Counted from the stretch's first letter, positions 1-6,388 are shown. The stretch: DNA of 9,992 nucleotides from an uncultured Bacteroidota bacterium (GCA_903837025.1 CAILTC010000269.1:1-9992), one strand, 5' to 3'. Program-made: numbers and translations. Notes: generated from the letters alone by a model not told the origin.

Positions 1-1
1 A

Positions 2-34
2 AGCTCTTTTTTTTACTTTCGGTTAACCGAATAA
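2..34 (+). CDS. Possible C-terminal tail of a sensor histidine kinase (partial)
   Basis: Ten codons open at the left edge read SSFFYFRLTE and then stop at 32-34, 23 nt before the response-regulator start. Many HATPase_c kinase domains end in a G-S-x-F-x-F-x-L strand, and this tail resembles that ending. A kinase directly upstream is also the usual partner of a LytTR regulator. The fragment is far too short to prove anything, and a second frame ending at 42 is also open, so this is a tentative call made mainly from context. Confidence 0.3.
   Translation, partial: SSFFYFRLTE
18..31. repeat. 14-bp perfect palindrome upstream of the LytTR regulator
   Basis: The sequence ttcggttaaccgaa is its own reverse complement and ends 26 nt before the response-regulator start codon. 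It overlaps the possible kinase tail. It could be a dimeric protein binding site, but it has no loop and so would not make a good RNA hairpin. Function is unknown. Confidence 0.35.
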
Positions 35-57
35 TCAAATAAACGATTCAACATTCA

Positions 58-813
58 ATGACAACACTAATAATCGAAGACGAAAAACCCGCAGCAAGAT
101 TGTTGCAGCGTAAACTCAATAAACTCAATATTGAAGTAGGAGTAATGCTTCATTCTGTGGAAGAATCTATCGAATGGTTTTCTATAAATGAGCACCCCGA
201 TTTGATCTTTCTTGACATTCAATTATCGGATGGATTATCGTTTGAAATTTTCGAAAAAATCGAAATAAAAAGTGCTGTTATTTTTACCACCGCTTATGAT
301 GAATATGCCTTAAAAGCTTTCAAATTAAATAGCGTAGATTATCTTTTGAAACCTATTGACGAAGCGGATTTAGAAGCTGCTGTTGTGAAATATAAAGCCC
401 GTTTGCCCAAACAAGAAATGCTAAATTTTGACTTTGAACAAATCAAAAAAATGCTTTCTAATCCTTATGAAAAAAGCTATAAAAAAAGATTCACAGTCAA
501 AATTGGCCAACATCTAAAAGTGATTTCTATCGATGAAATTGAGTGTTTTTTTAGTGAAAATAAAGGAACTTATATACATACTTTTGACAATAGAAATTAC
601 TTGGTTGAAAACACTTTAGAAGTTTTGGAACAAGAATTAGATCCAGTAGAATTCTATAGAATAAGCCGAAAATTTATTATTCCGTTAAAAGCAATTAAGG
701 AAATTGTGGTATATTCTAATTCGAGATTAAAGGTGATTTTGCCAACTTATAAAGACGATGAGGTCATTGTGAGTCGCGAAAAAGTCAGTGATTTTAAAAA
801 CTGGATTGGATAG
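58..813 (+). CDS. LytR/AlgR-family response regulator (REC + LytTR DNA-binding domain)
   Basis: This is a 251-aa two-component response regulator that should bind DNA after phosphorylation by a cognate histidine kinase. Residues 1 to about 118 form a receiver domain, with acidic pocket E7/D8, phospho-acceptor D53 in the DLIFLDIQL strand, switch T77/T78 and conserved K98 in YLLKPI. A linker of about 25 residues leads to a LytTR domain at about 144-249, recognisable from the FYRISRKFIIPL strand-helix segment and the closing VSREKV..FKNWI. Length is normal for the family. The ATG at 58 is chosen because the receiver strand LIIEDE begins at residue 4. The upstream gene is cut off by the window edge but is probably the sensor kinase. 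The regulated genes cannot be inferred from the sequence. Confidence 0.95.
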   Translation: MTTLIIEDEKPAARLLQRKLNKLNIEVGVMLHSVEESIEWFSINEHPDLIFLDIQLSDGLSFEIFEKIEIKSAVIFTTAYDEYALKAFKLNSVDYLLKPIDEADLEAAVVKYKARLPKQEMLNFDFEQIKKMLSNPYEKSYKKRFTVKIGQHLKVISIDEIECFFSENKGTYIHTFDNRNYLVENTLEVLEQELDPVEFYRISRKFIIPLKAIKEIVVYSNSRLKVILPTYKDDEVIVSREKVSDFKNWIG

Positions 814-884
814 TTTTATCTTTAATAAACGGTTTGTATTCTTAAGTGTAATTGTACTGATATTTAGTTGGTTGTAGGTAAGTT

Positions 885-899
885 ATAGATTTAATCTAT
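885..899. terminator. Weak AT-rich hairpin between convergent genes
   Basis: A perfect 6-bp inverted repeat, atagat / atctat with a 3-nt tta loop, lies in the 93-nt gap between the convergent LytTR and CDP-alcohol phosphotransferase genes. Its stem is almost all A/T and no clear T tract follows. It is the best terminator candidate in the gap but a poor one. Confidence 0.2.
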
Positions 900-906
900 T
901 GCGATT

Positions 907-1680
907 TTAGGCCTTTAAAATTGTTTTTCTACCCCCAATTAAAACAAATAGTAATGAAGTATAAAGTATGAAAAACGGAACGATATATTCGATTAAATTT
1001 AACGGTAACATAATAGCGATAATAAGCAATTGAAACCCTAATCCATAAATTGAAACTAAGGTCATAAACCAGTTTGGAAATGTTTTTACCTTGTAAGCGT
1101 TACTGTCTAAAGTATGAATTATTTTGTCGAAAACACCATAAACAATCGTGTAGATTAGAAACAAAATATCTACTGATTTTTGACTTTCACCGGGTAAAGC
1201 TCGAGGTGATTTGTTTTCGAAAATTTTGCTCGTCGTATCTCCTCCAACCGATTTGTTTCTCAAAATTACATAGTAATAATTGTATAAAGTTCCTTGTAAT
1301 TGAATGCCGATAAAAGCTAAAATCGTCATCCAAAAAGGCGTTTTAGAAACATAACAAATCGTCATGAAAAATAAAAAATTCAGGATGATGTCAAACACAC
1401 TATCAAGGTATCTACCTGTATACGAAGGAGTATTTTTTACCCTCGAAAGTTCACCATCTGCAGCATCGATAATCGATTTTAAAAGGATGAAAAAACTAGC
1501 TAAATAGTAATGATTTTGTAAAATGCATACGATGGCAATTAAGCCAGAAATGCCAAAAAGGAGTGTGACATGAATGGGTGTAAATCGCGTGTTTTTTAAT
1601 TTATTAGCAAACCATTTTCCAAAGGGTCTGCCATAATCTGATAAATCTAGAAATTGATCTCGAGCGGAAAGTTTAGACAT
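907..1680 (-). CDS. CDP-alcohol phosphatidyltransferase family membrane protein
   Basis: This 257-aa integral membrane protein has the CDP-alcohol phosphotransferase signature D-x2-D-G-x2-A-R-x8-G-x3-D-x3-D at residues 72-97. The metal/CDP ligands D72, D75, G76, R80, G89, D93 and D97 are all present, with Ser79 in place of the usual Ala. About six or seven hydrophobic segments are visible, near 34-54, 57-71, 94-111, 116-137, 169-188, 204-225 and 229-249, consistent with the fold. The family transfers a phospho-alcohol from a CDP-alcohol to an acceptor alcohol, making phospholipids such as PG, PI or PE-type lipids. The acceptor here cannot be read from sequence. It lies 90 nt downstream of ctaA on the same strand and ends convergent with the LytTR gene. 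The start is an ATG directly abutting a short upstream ORF stop. Confidence 0.9.
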   Translation of the reverse strand: MSKLSARDQFLDLSDYGRPFGKWFANKLKNTRFTPIHVTLLFGISGLIAIVCILQNHYYLASFFILLKSIIDAADGELSRVKNTPSYTGRYLDSVFDIILNFLFFMTICYVSKTPFWMTILAFIGIQLQGTLYNYYYVILRNKSVGGDTTSKIFENKSPRALPGESQKSVDILFLIYTIVYGVFDKIIHTLDSNAYKVKTFPNWFMTLVSIYGLGFQLLIIAIMLPLNLIEYIVPFFILYTSLLFVLIGGRKTILKA

Positions 1681-1733
1681 TTATAGGTGTTCAACAATAA
1701 GATGCGACAATATAGTCAGGTATGTTTCAGTTG

Positions 1734-1751
1734 CCACGGTTTAAGCCATGG
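1734..1751. repeat. REP-like imperfect palindrome between ctaA and the phosphatidyltransferase gene
   Basis: On the + strand ccacgg (1734-1739) and ccatgg (1746-1751) flank a 6-nt tttaag spacer. This gives a 6-bp stem with one mismatch, which becomes a G-U wobble in minus-strand RNA. The palindrome is GC-rich compared with its surroundings. It resembles the short gcc-acgg palindromes dispersed in some Bacteroidota genomes, but that comparison is from memory. It has no T tract, so it is not a clear terminator for ctaA. Confidence 0.35.
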
Positions 1752-1770
1752 GATTGGGTTTATGAATAAT

Positions 1771-2793
1771 TTATTTTGATAATCGGTGCAAAGTAAATGT
1801 CATTGCCGATAGCAAAAAGAATGCACTTACTTGATGTGCTAATCCTAATAATATGGGCACGCTGTATAGCAAAGTGAATACTCCCAAGGTAAATTGTAAA
1901 AAAACTAGTAAAACTAAAGCATTTATTCCTGATTTTTGGTCTTTTGTTAAGTCATATTTATGGCTTTTAAAGGCTAAAAGTAATATCAAACCTACTACAA
2001 AATAGGCCAATGTTCTATGTACGAATTGAACACCACTTTTGCCTTCGGTGAATCGTTGAAACCAAGTCTCTTTTTCTAAAATAATACTTTCGTGAAAGAA
2101 TTGTCCGTCACTCATCATAGGCCAATGATTGTGAATTAAACCAGCATCTAAACCAGCAACGAAACCGCCATAAATAATCTGTATTAACAAGAAAACGAGA
2201 GCGAAACGCGTGATATTTCTAAGTGGTTTTAGGGCCGTTTTTCTTTCGGGATAAATTAAATCTAAGGCAACCCAAAATGTATATGCAAAAGTTATAAAAG
2301 CAAAGGTAAGGTGTAAAGCCAAACGGAAATGACTCACATCTGGGTTATTAATTAAGCCACTTCGAACCATAAACCAACCCAAAAAACCTTGAAAAGCACC
2401 CATTCCTAATAGAATGTAGCATTTACTTAATGTTGCTTTGTCTATTTTCTTCTTAATCAAAAAGTACACAAAAGGAATAATAAATACAAAGCCTAGTAAC
2501 CGACCAATTAGGCGGTGAAACCATTCCCAGAAATAGATAAATTTATAATCAGAAAGGGTAAAATTATTATGAATATTGATTTTCTGATACTCGGGAAATT
2601 TCTTGTATTGTTCAAAGGTTTCTTGCCATTTCGCTTCGGTAAGCGGTGGGAAAGTATCCGTTACTAAATGCCAATCGGTCATGGAAAGTCCTGAATTTGT
2701 CAAACGGGTAATTCCGCCTACGACAACCATAACAAATACTATAAAACAACCTGAAAGTAGCCAGATTACTACTGATTTATTCTCTTTTTTCAT
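1771..2793 (-). CDS. ctaA: Heme A synthase, COX15/CtaA family
   Basis: This 340-aa polytopic membrane protein oxidises the C8 methyl of heme O to the formyl group of heme A, which serves aa3-type cytochrome oxidase. The N-terminal segment GGITRLTNSGLSMTDW and the EWFHR motif (E90, H93) are typical of the Cox15 type. The other heme-ligand histidines are visible at H161 (LALHLTF), H259 (FVHR) and H320 (LAHQ), two per four-helix half. Hydrophobic segments lie near 9-27, 97-114, 125-143, 158-178, 195-213, 261-276, 291-310 and 312-334. Length matches the alphaproteobacterial/mitochondrial-type family. The ATG at 2793 follows a good -7 box, and cca lies 51 nt upstream on the same strand. Confidence 0.95.
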   Translation of the reverse strand: MKKENKSVVIWLLSGCFIVFVMVVVGGITRLTNSGLSMTDWHLVTDTFPPLTEAKWQETFEQYKKFPEYQKINIHNNFTLSDYKFIYFWEWFHRLIGRLLGFVFIIPFVYFLIKKKIDKATLSKCYILLGMGAFQGFLGWFMVRSGLINNPDVSHFRLALHLTFAFITFAYTFWVALDLIYPERKTALKPLRNITRFALVFLLIQIIYGGFVAGLDAGLIHNHWPMMSDGQFFHESIILEKETWFQRFTEGKSGVQFVHRTLAYFVVGLILLLAFKSHKYDLTKDQKSGINALVLLVFLQFTLGVFTLLYSVPILLGLAHQVSAFFLLSAMTFTLHRLSK

Positions 2794-2812
2794 TGTCTGA
2801 AATTATTTTTTG

Positions 2813-2820
2813 CAAAGATA
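2813..2820 (-). promoter_or_regulatory. Bacteroidota-type -7 box for ctaA
   Basis: Read on the minus strand, this is TATCTTTG, an exact match to the Bacteroidota sigma-ABfr -7 consensus TAnnTTTG, followed by CAAAA. It lies 19 nt from the ctaA ATG, giving a short leader. No convincing -33 TTTG is found at the usual spacing. The same TATCTTTGCAAAA word precedes tsaC in this window. Confidence 0.6.
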
Positions 2821-2844
2821 TTTTAAATACAACTAAATGTTAAT

Positions 2845-4266
2845 TCAACAAGCGTTAATCTTTAGCCCTAATTTCGCACCTCTTTTCAATACAAAATCAT
2901 AAGCTGCATGGTATTCATTTGGGATTTCGCCTTCCATTATGGCTTCTTTTACAGCTTCTTTCAAAAGTCCGATTTCGCGTGAAGGCTTCAGATTAAAAAT
3001 AGCCATAATTTCTTCTCCTGAAATAGGCGGTTGAAAATTACGAACATGATCTCGTTCTTCCACTTCGACAATTTTCTTTCGAACTATTTCAAAATTATTA
3101 TGGTATTTCTTGAATTTACTTGGGTTTTTGGTTGTGATATCGGCTTCGCACAAAGTCATGAGACTTTCTACATCTTCGCCAGCATCAAAAACCAAACGAC
3201 GCACGGCAGAATCGGTAACCAAATCTTGTGACAAAACAATAGGACGCGAACTCATCATGACCATTTTTTGTACAAATTTCATTTTGTGATTGAGCGGCAT
3301 GTGCAATCTTTCGAAGATTTTCTTAGCCATTTTTCCACCCAGAAATTCGTGACCGTGAAACGTCCAGCCTTGTTTTTTGTTGAAACGTTTTGTGGGTGCT
3401 TTTCCAATGTCGTGTAACAATGCCGACCAGCGCAACCATACATCATCGGTATTGGGGCAAATATTATCGACTACTTCTAGCGTGTGATAAAAATTGTTTT
3501 TATGCGTTTGACCTTCAATTTCTTCAACCTGATTCAAAGCCGTTAATTCCGGTAAAAGAATATCTAAAAGACCTGTTTTATAGAGTAATAAAAAACCAAT
3601 TGAGGGTTTGTCTGTCGAAAGGATTTTATTCAATTCATCAACGATTCGTTCTCCAGAAATGATATTGATTCGGCTTGCATTTTTGGTGATCGATTGCAAG
3701 GATTTTTCTTCTATTTCGAAGTTTAATTGATTGGCAAAACGGATTGCTCTTAGCATTCGCAACGGATCATCAGAAAAAGTAATGTCGGGATCGAGCGGCG
3801 TTTTGATGATTTTATTTTCTAAATCTTCTAAACCATTAAAAGGATCGGAGAGCGCTCCAAAAGTGGCTGCGTTCAATGATAAAGCCAATGCATTTATGGT
3901 AAAATCACGGCGATTTTGGTCGTCTTCGAGCGTGCCGTTTTCTACGACAGGATTCCGACTTTCAAAATGATAGGATTCTTTTCGGGCACCTACAAATTCG
4001 ATTTCGGTATCTTCATAACGCAACATGGCTGTTCCGTAATTTTTGAAAACCTGAACTTTTGGTTTTTTGGGAAGTAATTCCGAAACTTTCAATGCCAATT
4101 CGATTCCGCTACCAACGGCAACAACATCGATGTCTTTTTTGAAGTCTCTTTTTAAAAGTAAGTCTCTCACGAAACCGCCAATGACATAACTGTCAACGTT
4201 GAGTTCTTGGGAAGCTTGAGAAATGACTTCGAATATTTTATTATGTAAGGCTGATTTGTAGTTCAT
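2845..4266 (-). CDS. cca: CCA-adding tRNA nucleotidyltransferase (poly(A) polymerase family, with HD domain)
   Basis: This 473-aa enzyme adds or repairs the 3' CCA end of tRNAs. The N-terminal nucleotidyltransferase head shows GGFVRDLL (residues 30-37), the catalytic D45-I-D47 pair, and the RRDFTINALA motif beginning at 119. The RNA-binding region FSDDPLRMLRAIRFA follows near 164-178. A C-terminal HD phosphohydrolase-like region carries H255, LLHDIGK (284-289; H285/D286) and H304/H306. The frame remains open to a GTG at 4278, but the ATG at 4266 is preferred because the conserved N-terminus begins MNYK. No TAnnTTTG box lies directly upstream. It may be read from the tsaC promoter across the GxxExxY cassette, whose left repeat lies about 15 nt upstream of the start. 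Confidence 0.95.
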   Translation of the reverse strand: MNYKSALHNKIFEVISQASQELNVDSYVIGGFVRDLLLKRDFKKDIDVVAVGSGIELALKVSELLPKKPKVQVFKNYGTAMLRYEDTEIEFVGARKESYHFESRNPVVENGTLEDDQNRRDFTINALALSLNAATFGALSDPFNGLEDLENKIIKTPLDPDITFSDDPLRMLRAIRFANQLNFEIEEKSLQSITKNASRINIISGERIVDELNKILSTDKPSIGFLLLYKTGLLDILLPELTALNQVEEIEGQTHKNNFYHTLEVVDNICPNTDDVWLRWSALLHDIGKAPTKRFNKKQGWTFHGHEFLGGKMAKKIFERLHMPLNHKMKFVQKMVMMSSRPIVLSQDLVTDSAVRRLVFDAGEDVESLMTLCEADITTKNPSKFKKYHNNFEIVRKKIVEVEERDHVRNFQPPISGEEIMAIFNLKPSREIGLLKEAVKEAIMEGEIPNEYHAAYDFVLKRGAKLGLKINAC

Positions 4267-4280
4267 TCGATTTTGCACTA

Positions 4281-4306
4281 ATTTTTTGCCGCTGATTCGC
4301 TGATTT
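4281..4306. repeat. Left terminal inverted repeat of the GxxExxY cassette
   Basis: The core gccgctgattcgctgattt (4288-4306) is the exact reverse complement of 4750-4768. The match extends outward to 26 nt with one mismatch, at 4287 versus 4769. Internally the arm contains the octamer cgctgatt twice in tandem. It sits between the GxxExxY stop and the cca start. Confidence 0.85.
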
Positions 4307-4332
4307 TCTTAATTTTAAATTATGATTTTCAG

Positions 4333-4716
4333 CTAATTTTTTGACATTACTATTCTTTTGTGTTCTAAAGAGGTTTTGTTGAAATTTACTAATAGAGCTA
4401 ATTTACTTTCAGAGACTTTTAAATAATTTAAACATTGAGAAATATGGCTATTATTAAAAGATTCACAAGATTTTATTTCAAGAATTATACTATCAAAAAC
4501 AACAAAATCTGCATAAAATTTATGTTTTAAAACAGTATTTTTGTAATTAACTGTATATTCTTTTTCTCTTTCAAAAGGAATATTAGCAACATTAAATTCA
4601 AATTCTAAAGCGTCTTTGTAAACTATTTCAGAAAATCCTTTTCCTAGATTTTTATGAACTTCAAATAAAATTCCTATTATTTGATATGTTTCTTCTTCAA
4701 ATAAATATTGCCCCAT
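4333..4716 (-). CDS. GxxExxY protein (PD-(D/E)XK nuclease-like fold)
   Basis: This 127-aa protein carries the family motif G27-F-S-E30-I-V-Y33 in the N-terminal helix (HKNLGKGFSEIVYKDAL). It then has a PD-(D/E)XK-like core: D70 in FYADFVVFD, E80-I-K82 in IILEIKSC, and Q94-x3-Y98 in the following helix, like the QxxxY motif of RecB-type nucleases. The full length is typical of the family, so it is probably intact. Its biological function is not established. The fold suggests nucleic-acid cleavage or a nuclease-derived binding role. It is flanked by inverted repeats and has no TAnnTTTG box in its 59-nt leader, so transcription may come from tsaC. It is lower in GC than the tsaC and cca genes around it. 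Confidence 0.9.
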   Translation of the reverse strand: MGQYLFEEETYQIIGILFEVHKNLGKGFSEIVYKDALEFEFNVANIPFEREKEYTVNYKNTVLKHKFYADFVVFDSIILEIKSCESFNNSHISQCLNYLKVSESKLALLVNFNKTSLEHKRIVMSKN

Positions 4717-4749
4717 AAATTTATAAAATCATGTTTAATTTATTTTGTT

Positions 4750-4775
4750 AAATCAGCGAATCAGCGGCTAAAAAT
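4750..4775. repeat. Right terminal inverted repeat of the GxxExxY cassette
   Basis: The core aaatcagcgaatcagcggc (4750-4768), plus the outer t-aaaaat, pairs with the left arm at 4281-4306. The octamer aatcagcg occurs twice in tandem. The arm ends exactly one base before the tsaC stop codon at 4776-4778. Confidence 0.85.
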
Positions 4776-5342
4776 CTATTTCCGAATCACTTTTACCTGA
4801 GAATCATTCGTCAATTTGATTATTGTTGATGGTTTTCCGGCAATTTTATCGTGTTGCAAATTTACAACATAGTCCACACCTTTTATAATTTCTTGACTAA
4901 TGTCTTTGAAGGAAATGGGGGTAGGTTGGCCGGAAATATTTGCCGAAGTGGATACCAATGGTTTTCGCATTCGTTCTAATAATTTAAAACAAAATGGTTC
5001 TTTTACAATTCGAATCCCTAAAGTGTTATCGGTTGCAATTAAATTTGGCGCTACATTTCGAGGTTTGTCCAAGATTAAAGTCGTTGGCTTTTCAGATAAA
5101 TCCATAATTTGCCATGCCACTTCCGGAATATCCTTAAAAACATTGTACATCATTTTTTCGCCATTCATTAAGACAATCATACTTTGCGTTTCGGCTCTTT
5201 TCTTGAGGGCATAGATTTTGGCTACGGCCTCAGGATTTGTCGCATCGCAACCAATTCCCCAAACAGTGTCTGTTGGATAAAGGATGATGCCACCTTGTTG
5301 CACTATTTCGAAAGCTTTACGTACTTCTTCGTTTAGATCCAT
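4776..5342 (-). CDS. tsaC: L-threonylcarbamoyladenylate synthase (Sua5/YciO/YrdC/YwlC family)
   Basis: This 188-aa cytosolic enzyme makes threonylcarbamoyl-AMP from threonine, bicarbonate and ATP, the first step of t6A37 tRNA modification. The family motifs are visible: LYPTDTVWGIGCD (21-33), the K47-K-R49 basic triplet of the nucleotide/substrate site, STSANISG (131-138) and GKPSTII (169-175). The length corresponds to the single-domain TsaC/YrdC form, lacking the extra C-terminal Sua5 domain. The ATG at 5342 sits 22 nt from a strong -7 box. It is divergent from the lipopolysaccharide kinase gene and appears to head the minus-strand block with GxxExxY and cca. The right inverted repeat of the cassette abuts its stop codon. 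Confidence 0.95.
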   Translation of the reverse strand: MDLNEEVRKAFEIVQQGGIILYPTDTVWGIGCDATNPEAVAKIYALKKRAETQSMIVLMNGEKMMYNVFKDIPEVAWQIMDLSEKPTTLILDKPRNVAPNLIATDNTLGIRIVKEPFCFKLLERMRKPLVSTSANISGQPTPISFKDISQEIIKGVDYVVNLQHDKIAGKPSTIIKLTNDSQVKVIRK

Positions 5343-5364
5343 TCTTAGTTTGTGTTCTTTTTTG

Positions 5365-5372
5365 CAAAGATA
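5365..5372 (-). promoter_or_regulatory. Bacteroidota-type -7 box for tsaC
   Basis: The minus-strand reading TATCTTTG matches TAnnTTTG exactly and is followed by CAAAA, as before ctaA. It ends 22 nt before the tsaC ATG. A -33 element is not clear at 19-21 bp spacing. Confidence 0.6.
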
Positions 5373-5424
5373 TTTATTTGAAGCAACTAAAATCCTTCAT
5401 TTGATTAAAATTATGCTAATTAGA

Positions 5425-5495
5425 TCTTCTAAATATTGTAATGGTATTGGATATTTAAATATCAGTTATTTTTAAGGAATTGCTTCTTCTAAATA
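5425..5495. repeat. Paired 11-bp direct repeats flanking a 14-bp palindrome in a divergent intergenic region
   Basis: The sequence tcttctaaata occurs at 5425-5435 and again at 5485-5495, exactly 60 bp apart. Between them is the perfect palindrome gatatttaaatatc (5450-5463). This lies in the 200-bp gap between the divergent tsaC and lipopolysaccharide kinase genes. It could be a regulator binding arrangement. In such AT-rich DNA, chance occurrence is quite possible. Confidence 0.3.
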
Positions 5496-5516
5496 GGGAT
5501 ATTAGAATACAAAACT

Positions 5517-5524
5517 TACTTTTG
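5517..5524 (+). promoter_or_regulatory. -7 box for the lipopolysaccharide kinase gene
   Basis: TACTTTTG matches TAnnTTTG and ends 18 nt before the ATG at 5543. The same TACTTTTG word precedes the family 2 glycosyltransferase gene at 8038-8045. No good -33 element is visible. Confidence 0.5.
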
Positions 5525-5542
5525 TAGAATATAAAATATTTG

Positions 5543-6301
5543 ATGCGTATAAAAACTTTGTCCCCATTTATTGTTGATAAAAATAAGCTTTCTGGCTGTA
5601 TTGAAAATTTCAGTACAACTGGAGCGATTGTTTGCGATGGTAAAAGGAATATAATTAAAGTTTTTGAAATAGATACATCAGCCATAAATATTAAATTCTT
5701 TAAAGTCCCCGTTCTGGTTAATAAATTGATATATAGATATTTTAGAAGGTCAAAAGCAAGACGTTCTTTTGATTACGCTTCCGTTTTATTAGAGATGGGT
5801 ATTGCTACTCCGAAACCTATTGCTTATGTTGAATTTTTCTCTGTTTTAGGTTTGGAAAAGAGTTATTATGTAAGTGAACATTTTTATTCAGATTTGACTT
5901 TTGATGATTTGGTTGAGAATATAAATTATCCGGATCGTGAAAATATTATAAGACAGTTTACTAAATTTACTTTCGATTTACATGAAAAAGGAATCAAATT
6001 TAGGGATCACTCCGCTACAAATACCTTGATAAAAAAAGTTGCTGAAGGCCAATATCAATTTCTATTAGTCGATTTGAACCGCATGAAATTTGATGTGATT
6101 ATGAGATTCGACCGGAGAATGAATAATTTTTGCAGACTAACTCAAAAGGAAGAAATACTTGTCATAATGAGTAATGAATACTCTAAATTATATTCGGCTC
6201 ACTCTGAGATTGAAATTTTTAAACAAATGTGTTTTTTTAATAAAAAATACTATTTGAAACTTGAAAATAAGAGAAGATTAAAAAAATTGATAAGGTTGTA
6301 A
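5543..6301 (+). CDS. Lipopolysaccharide kinase (Kdo kinase / WaaP / InaA-like family)
   Basis: This 252-aa protein has a reduced protein-kinase-like fold, as in KdkA and WaaP, which phosphorylate Kdo or core heptose at the inner membrane's cytoplasmic face. K39 in NIIKVF is a candidate ATP lysine. The central helix RRSFDYASVLLEMGIATPKP (74-93) is family-typical. The catalytic loop is H147-E-K-G-I-K-F-R-D155-H-S-A-T-N160, with D155 as likely base and N160 as metal ligand. D177 in LLVDLNR stands at the DFG-like metal site. The frame opens at a TTG at 5540, but the ATG at 5543 is the better start. The neighbouring LpxL-like and glycosyltransferase genes support a lipid A/Kdo/core role. The exact sugar phosphorylated cannot be read from sequence. 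Confidence 0.85.
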   Translation: MRIKTLSPFIVDKNKLSGCIENFSTTGAIVCDGKRNIIKVFEIDTSAINIKFFKVPVLVNKLIYRYFRRSKARRSFDYASVLLEMGIATPKPIAYVEFFSVLGLEKSYYVSEHFYSDLTFDDLVENINYPDRENIIRQFTKFTFDLHEKGIKFRDHSATNTLIKKVAEGQYQFLLVDLNRMKFDVIMRFDRRMNNFCRLTQKEEILVIMSNEYSKLYSAHSEIEIFKQMCFFNKKYYLKLENKRRLKKLIRL

Positions 6302-6367
6302 AAGTTAATTTGTTTTTAAATTTTTTACAATTAGTGTTCAAATTAAAACAATGTTCTCGTAGTTGCA

Positions 6368-6375
6368 TATATTTG
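6368..6375 (+). promoter_or_regulatory. -7 box for the LpxL-like acyltransferase gene
   Basis: TATATTTG, followed by CAAAA, matches TAnnTTTG and ends 13 nt before the ATG at 6389. It lies in the 87-nt gap after the kinase gene. The acyltransferase may therefore have its own promoter in addition to readthrough. No clear -33 element is present. Confidence 0.55.
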
Positions 6376-6388
6376 CAAAAAAAACAAA

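Larger units (their letters stand above)
4281..4775. mobile_element. Inverted-repeat-bounded cassette carrying a GxxExxY gene
   Basis: A 495-bp unit is delimited by 26-nt inverted repeats (25/26 identical, 19-nt perfect core) and contains a single 127-aa GxxExxY gene on the minus strand. It fills the space between the tsaC stop codon, which abuts the right repeat, and the cca start region. The trinucleotide cta flanks both ends (4278-4280 and 4776-4778). This could be a 3-bp target duplication, but chance is not excluded. The architecture resembles a miniature mobile or dispersed element. There is no transposase inside, so any movement would need an outside enzyme. That it is mobile is inference. 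Confidence 0.5.

Noticed and set aside
3031..3970. Several + strand open frames opposite cca
   Set aside because: They lie antisense to a well-supported gene, have no recognisable domains and fit the pattern of shadow frames.
4267..4278. Extended cca start at a GTG (4278), giving four extra residues
   Set aside because: The ATG at 4266 gives the natural MNYK N-terminus, and the extra codons overlap the 11-bp repeat and the bases outside the cassette arm.
4281..4775. The inverted repeats as a rho-independent terminator or a CRISPR-like array
   Set aside because: The arms are about 440 nt apart with a full gene between them and only two copies, so neither a simple terminator nor a CRISPR array fits.
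5540..5542. TTG start for the LPS kinase gene, one codon upstream
   Set aside because: It is directly followed by an ATG; the TTG start adds one residue and has no support over the ATG.
5455..5685. 76-codon minus-strand frame overlapping the start of the LPS kinase gene
   Set aside because: It overlaps the kinase promoter and N-terminus, has no family features, and the + strand gene explains the region.
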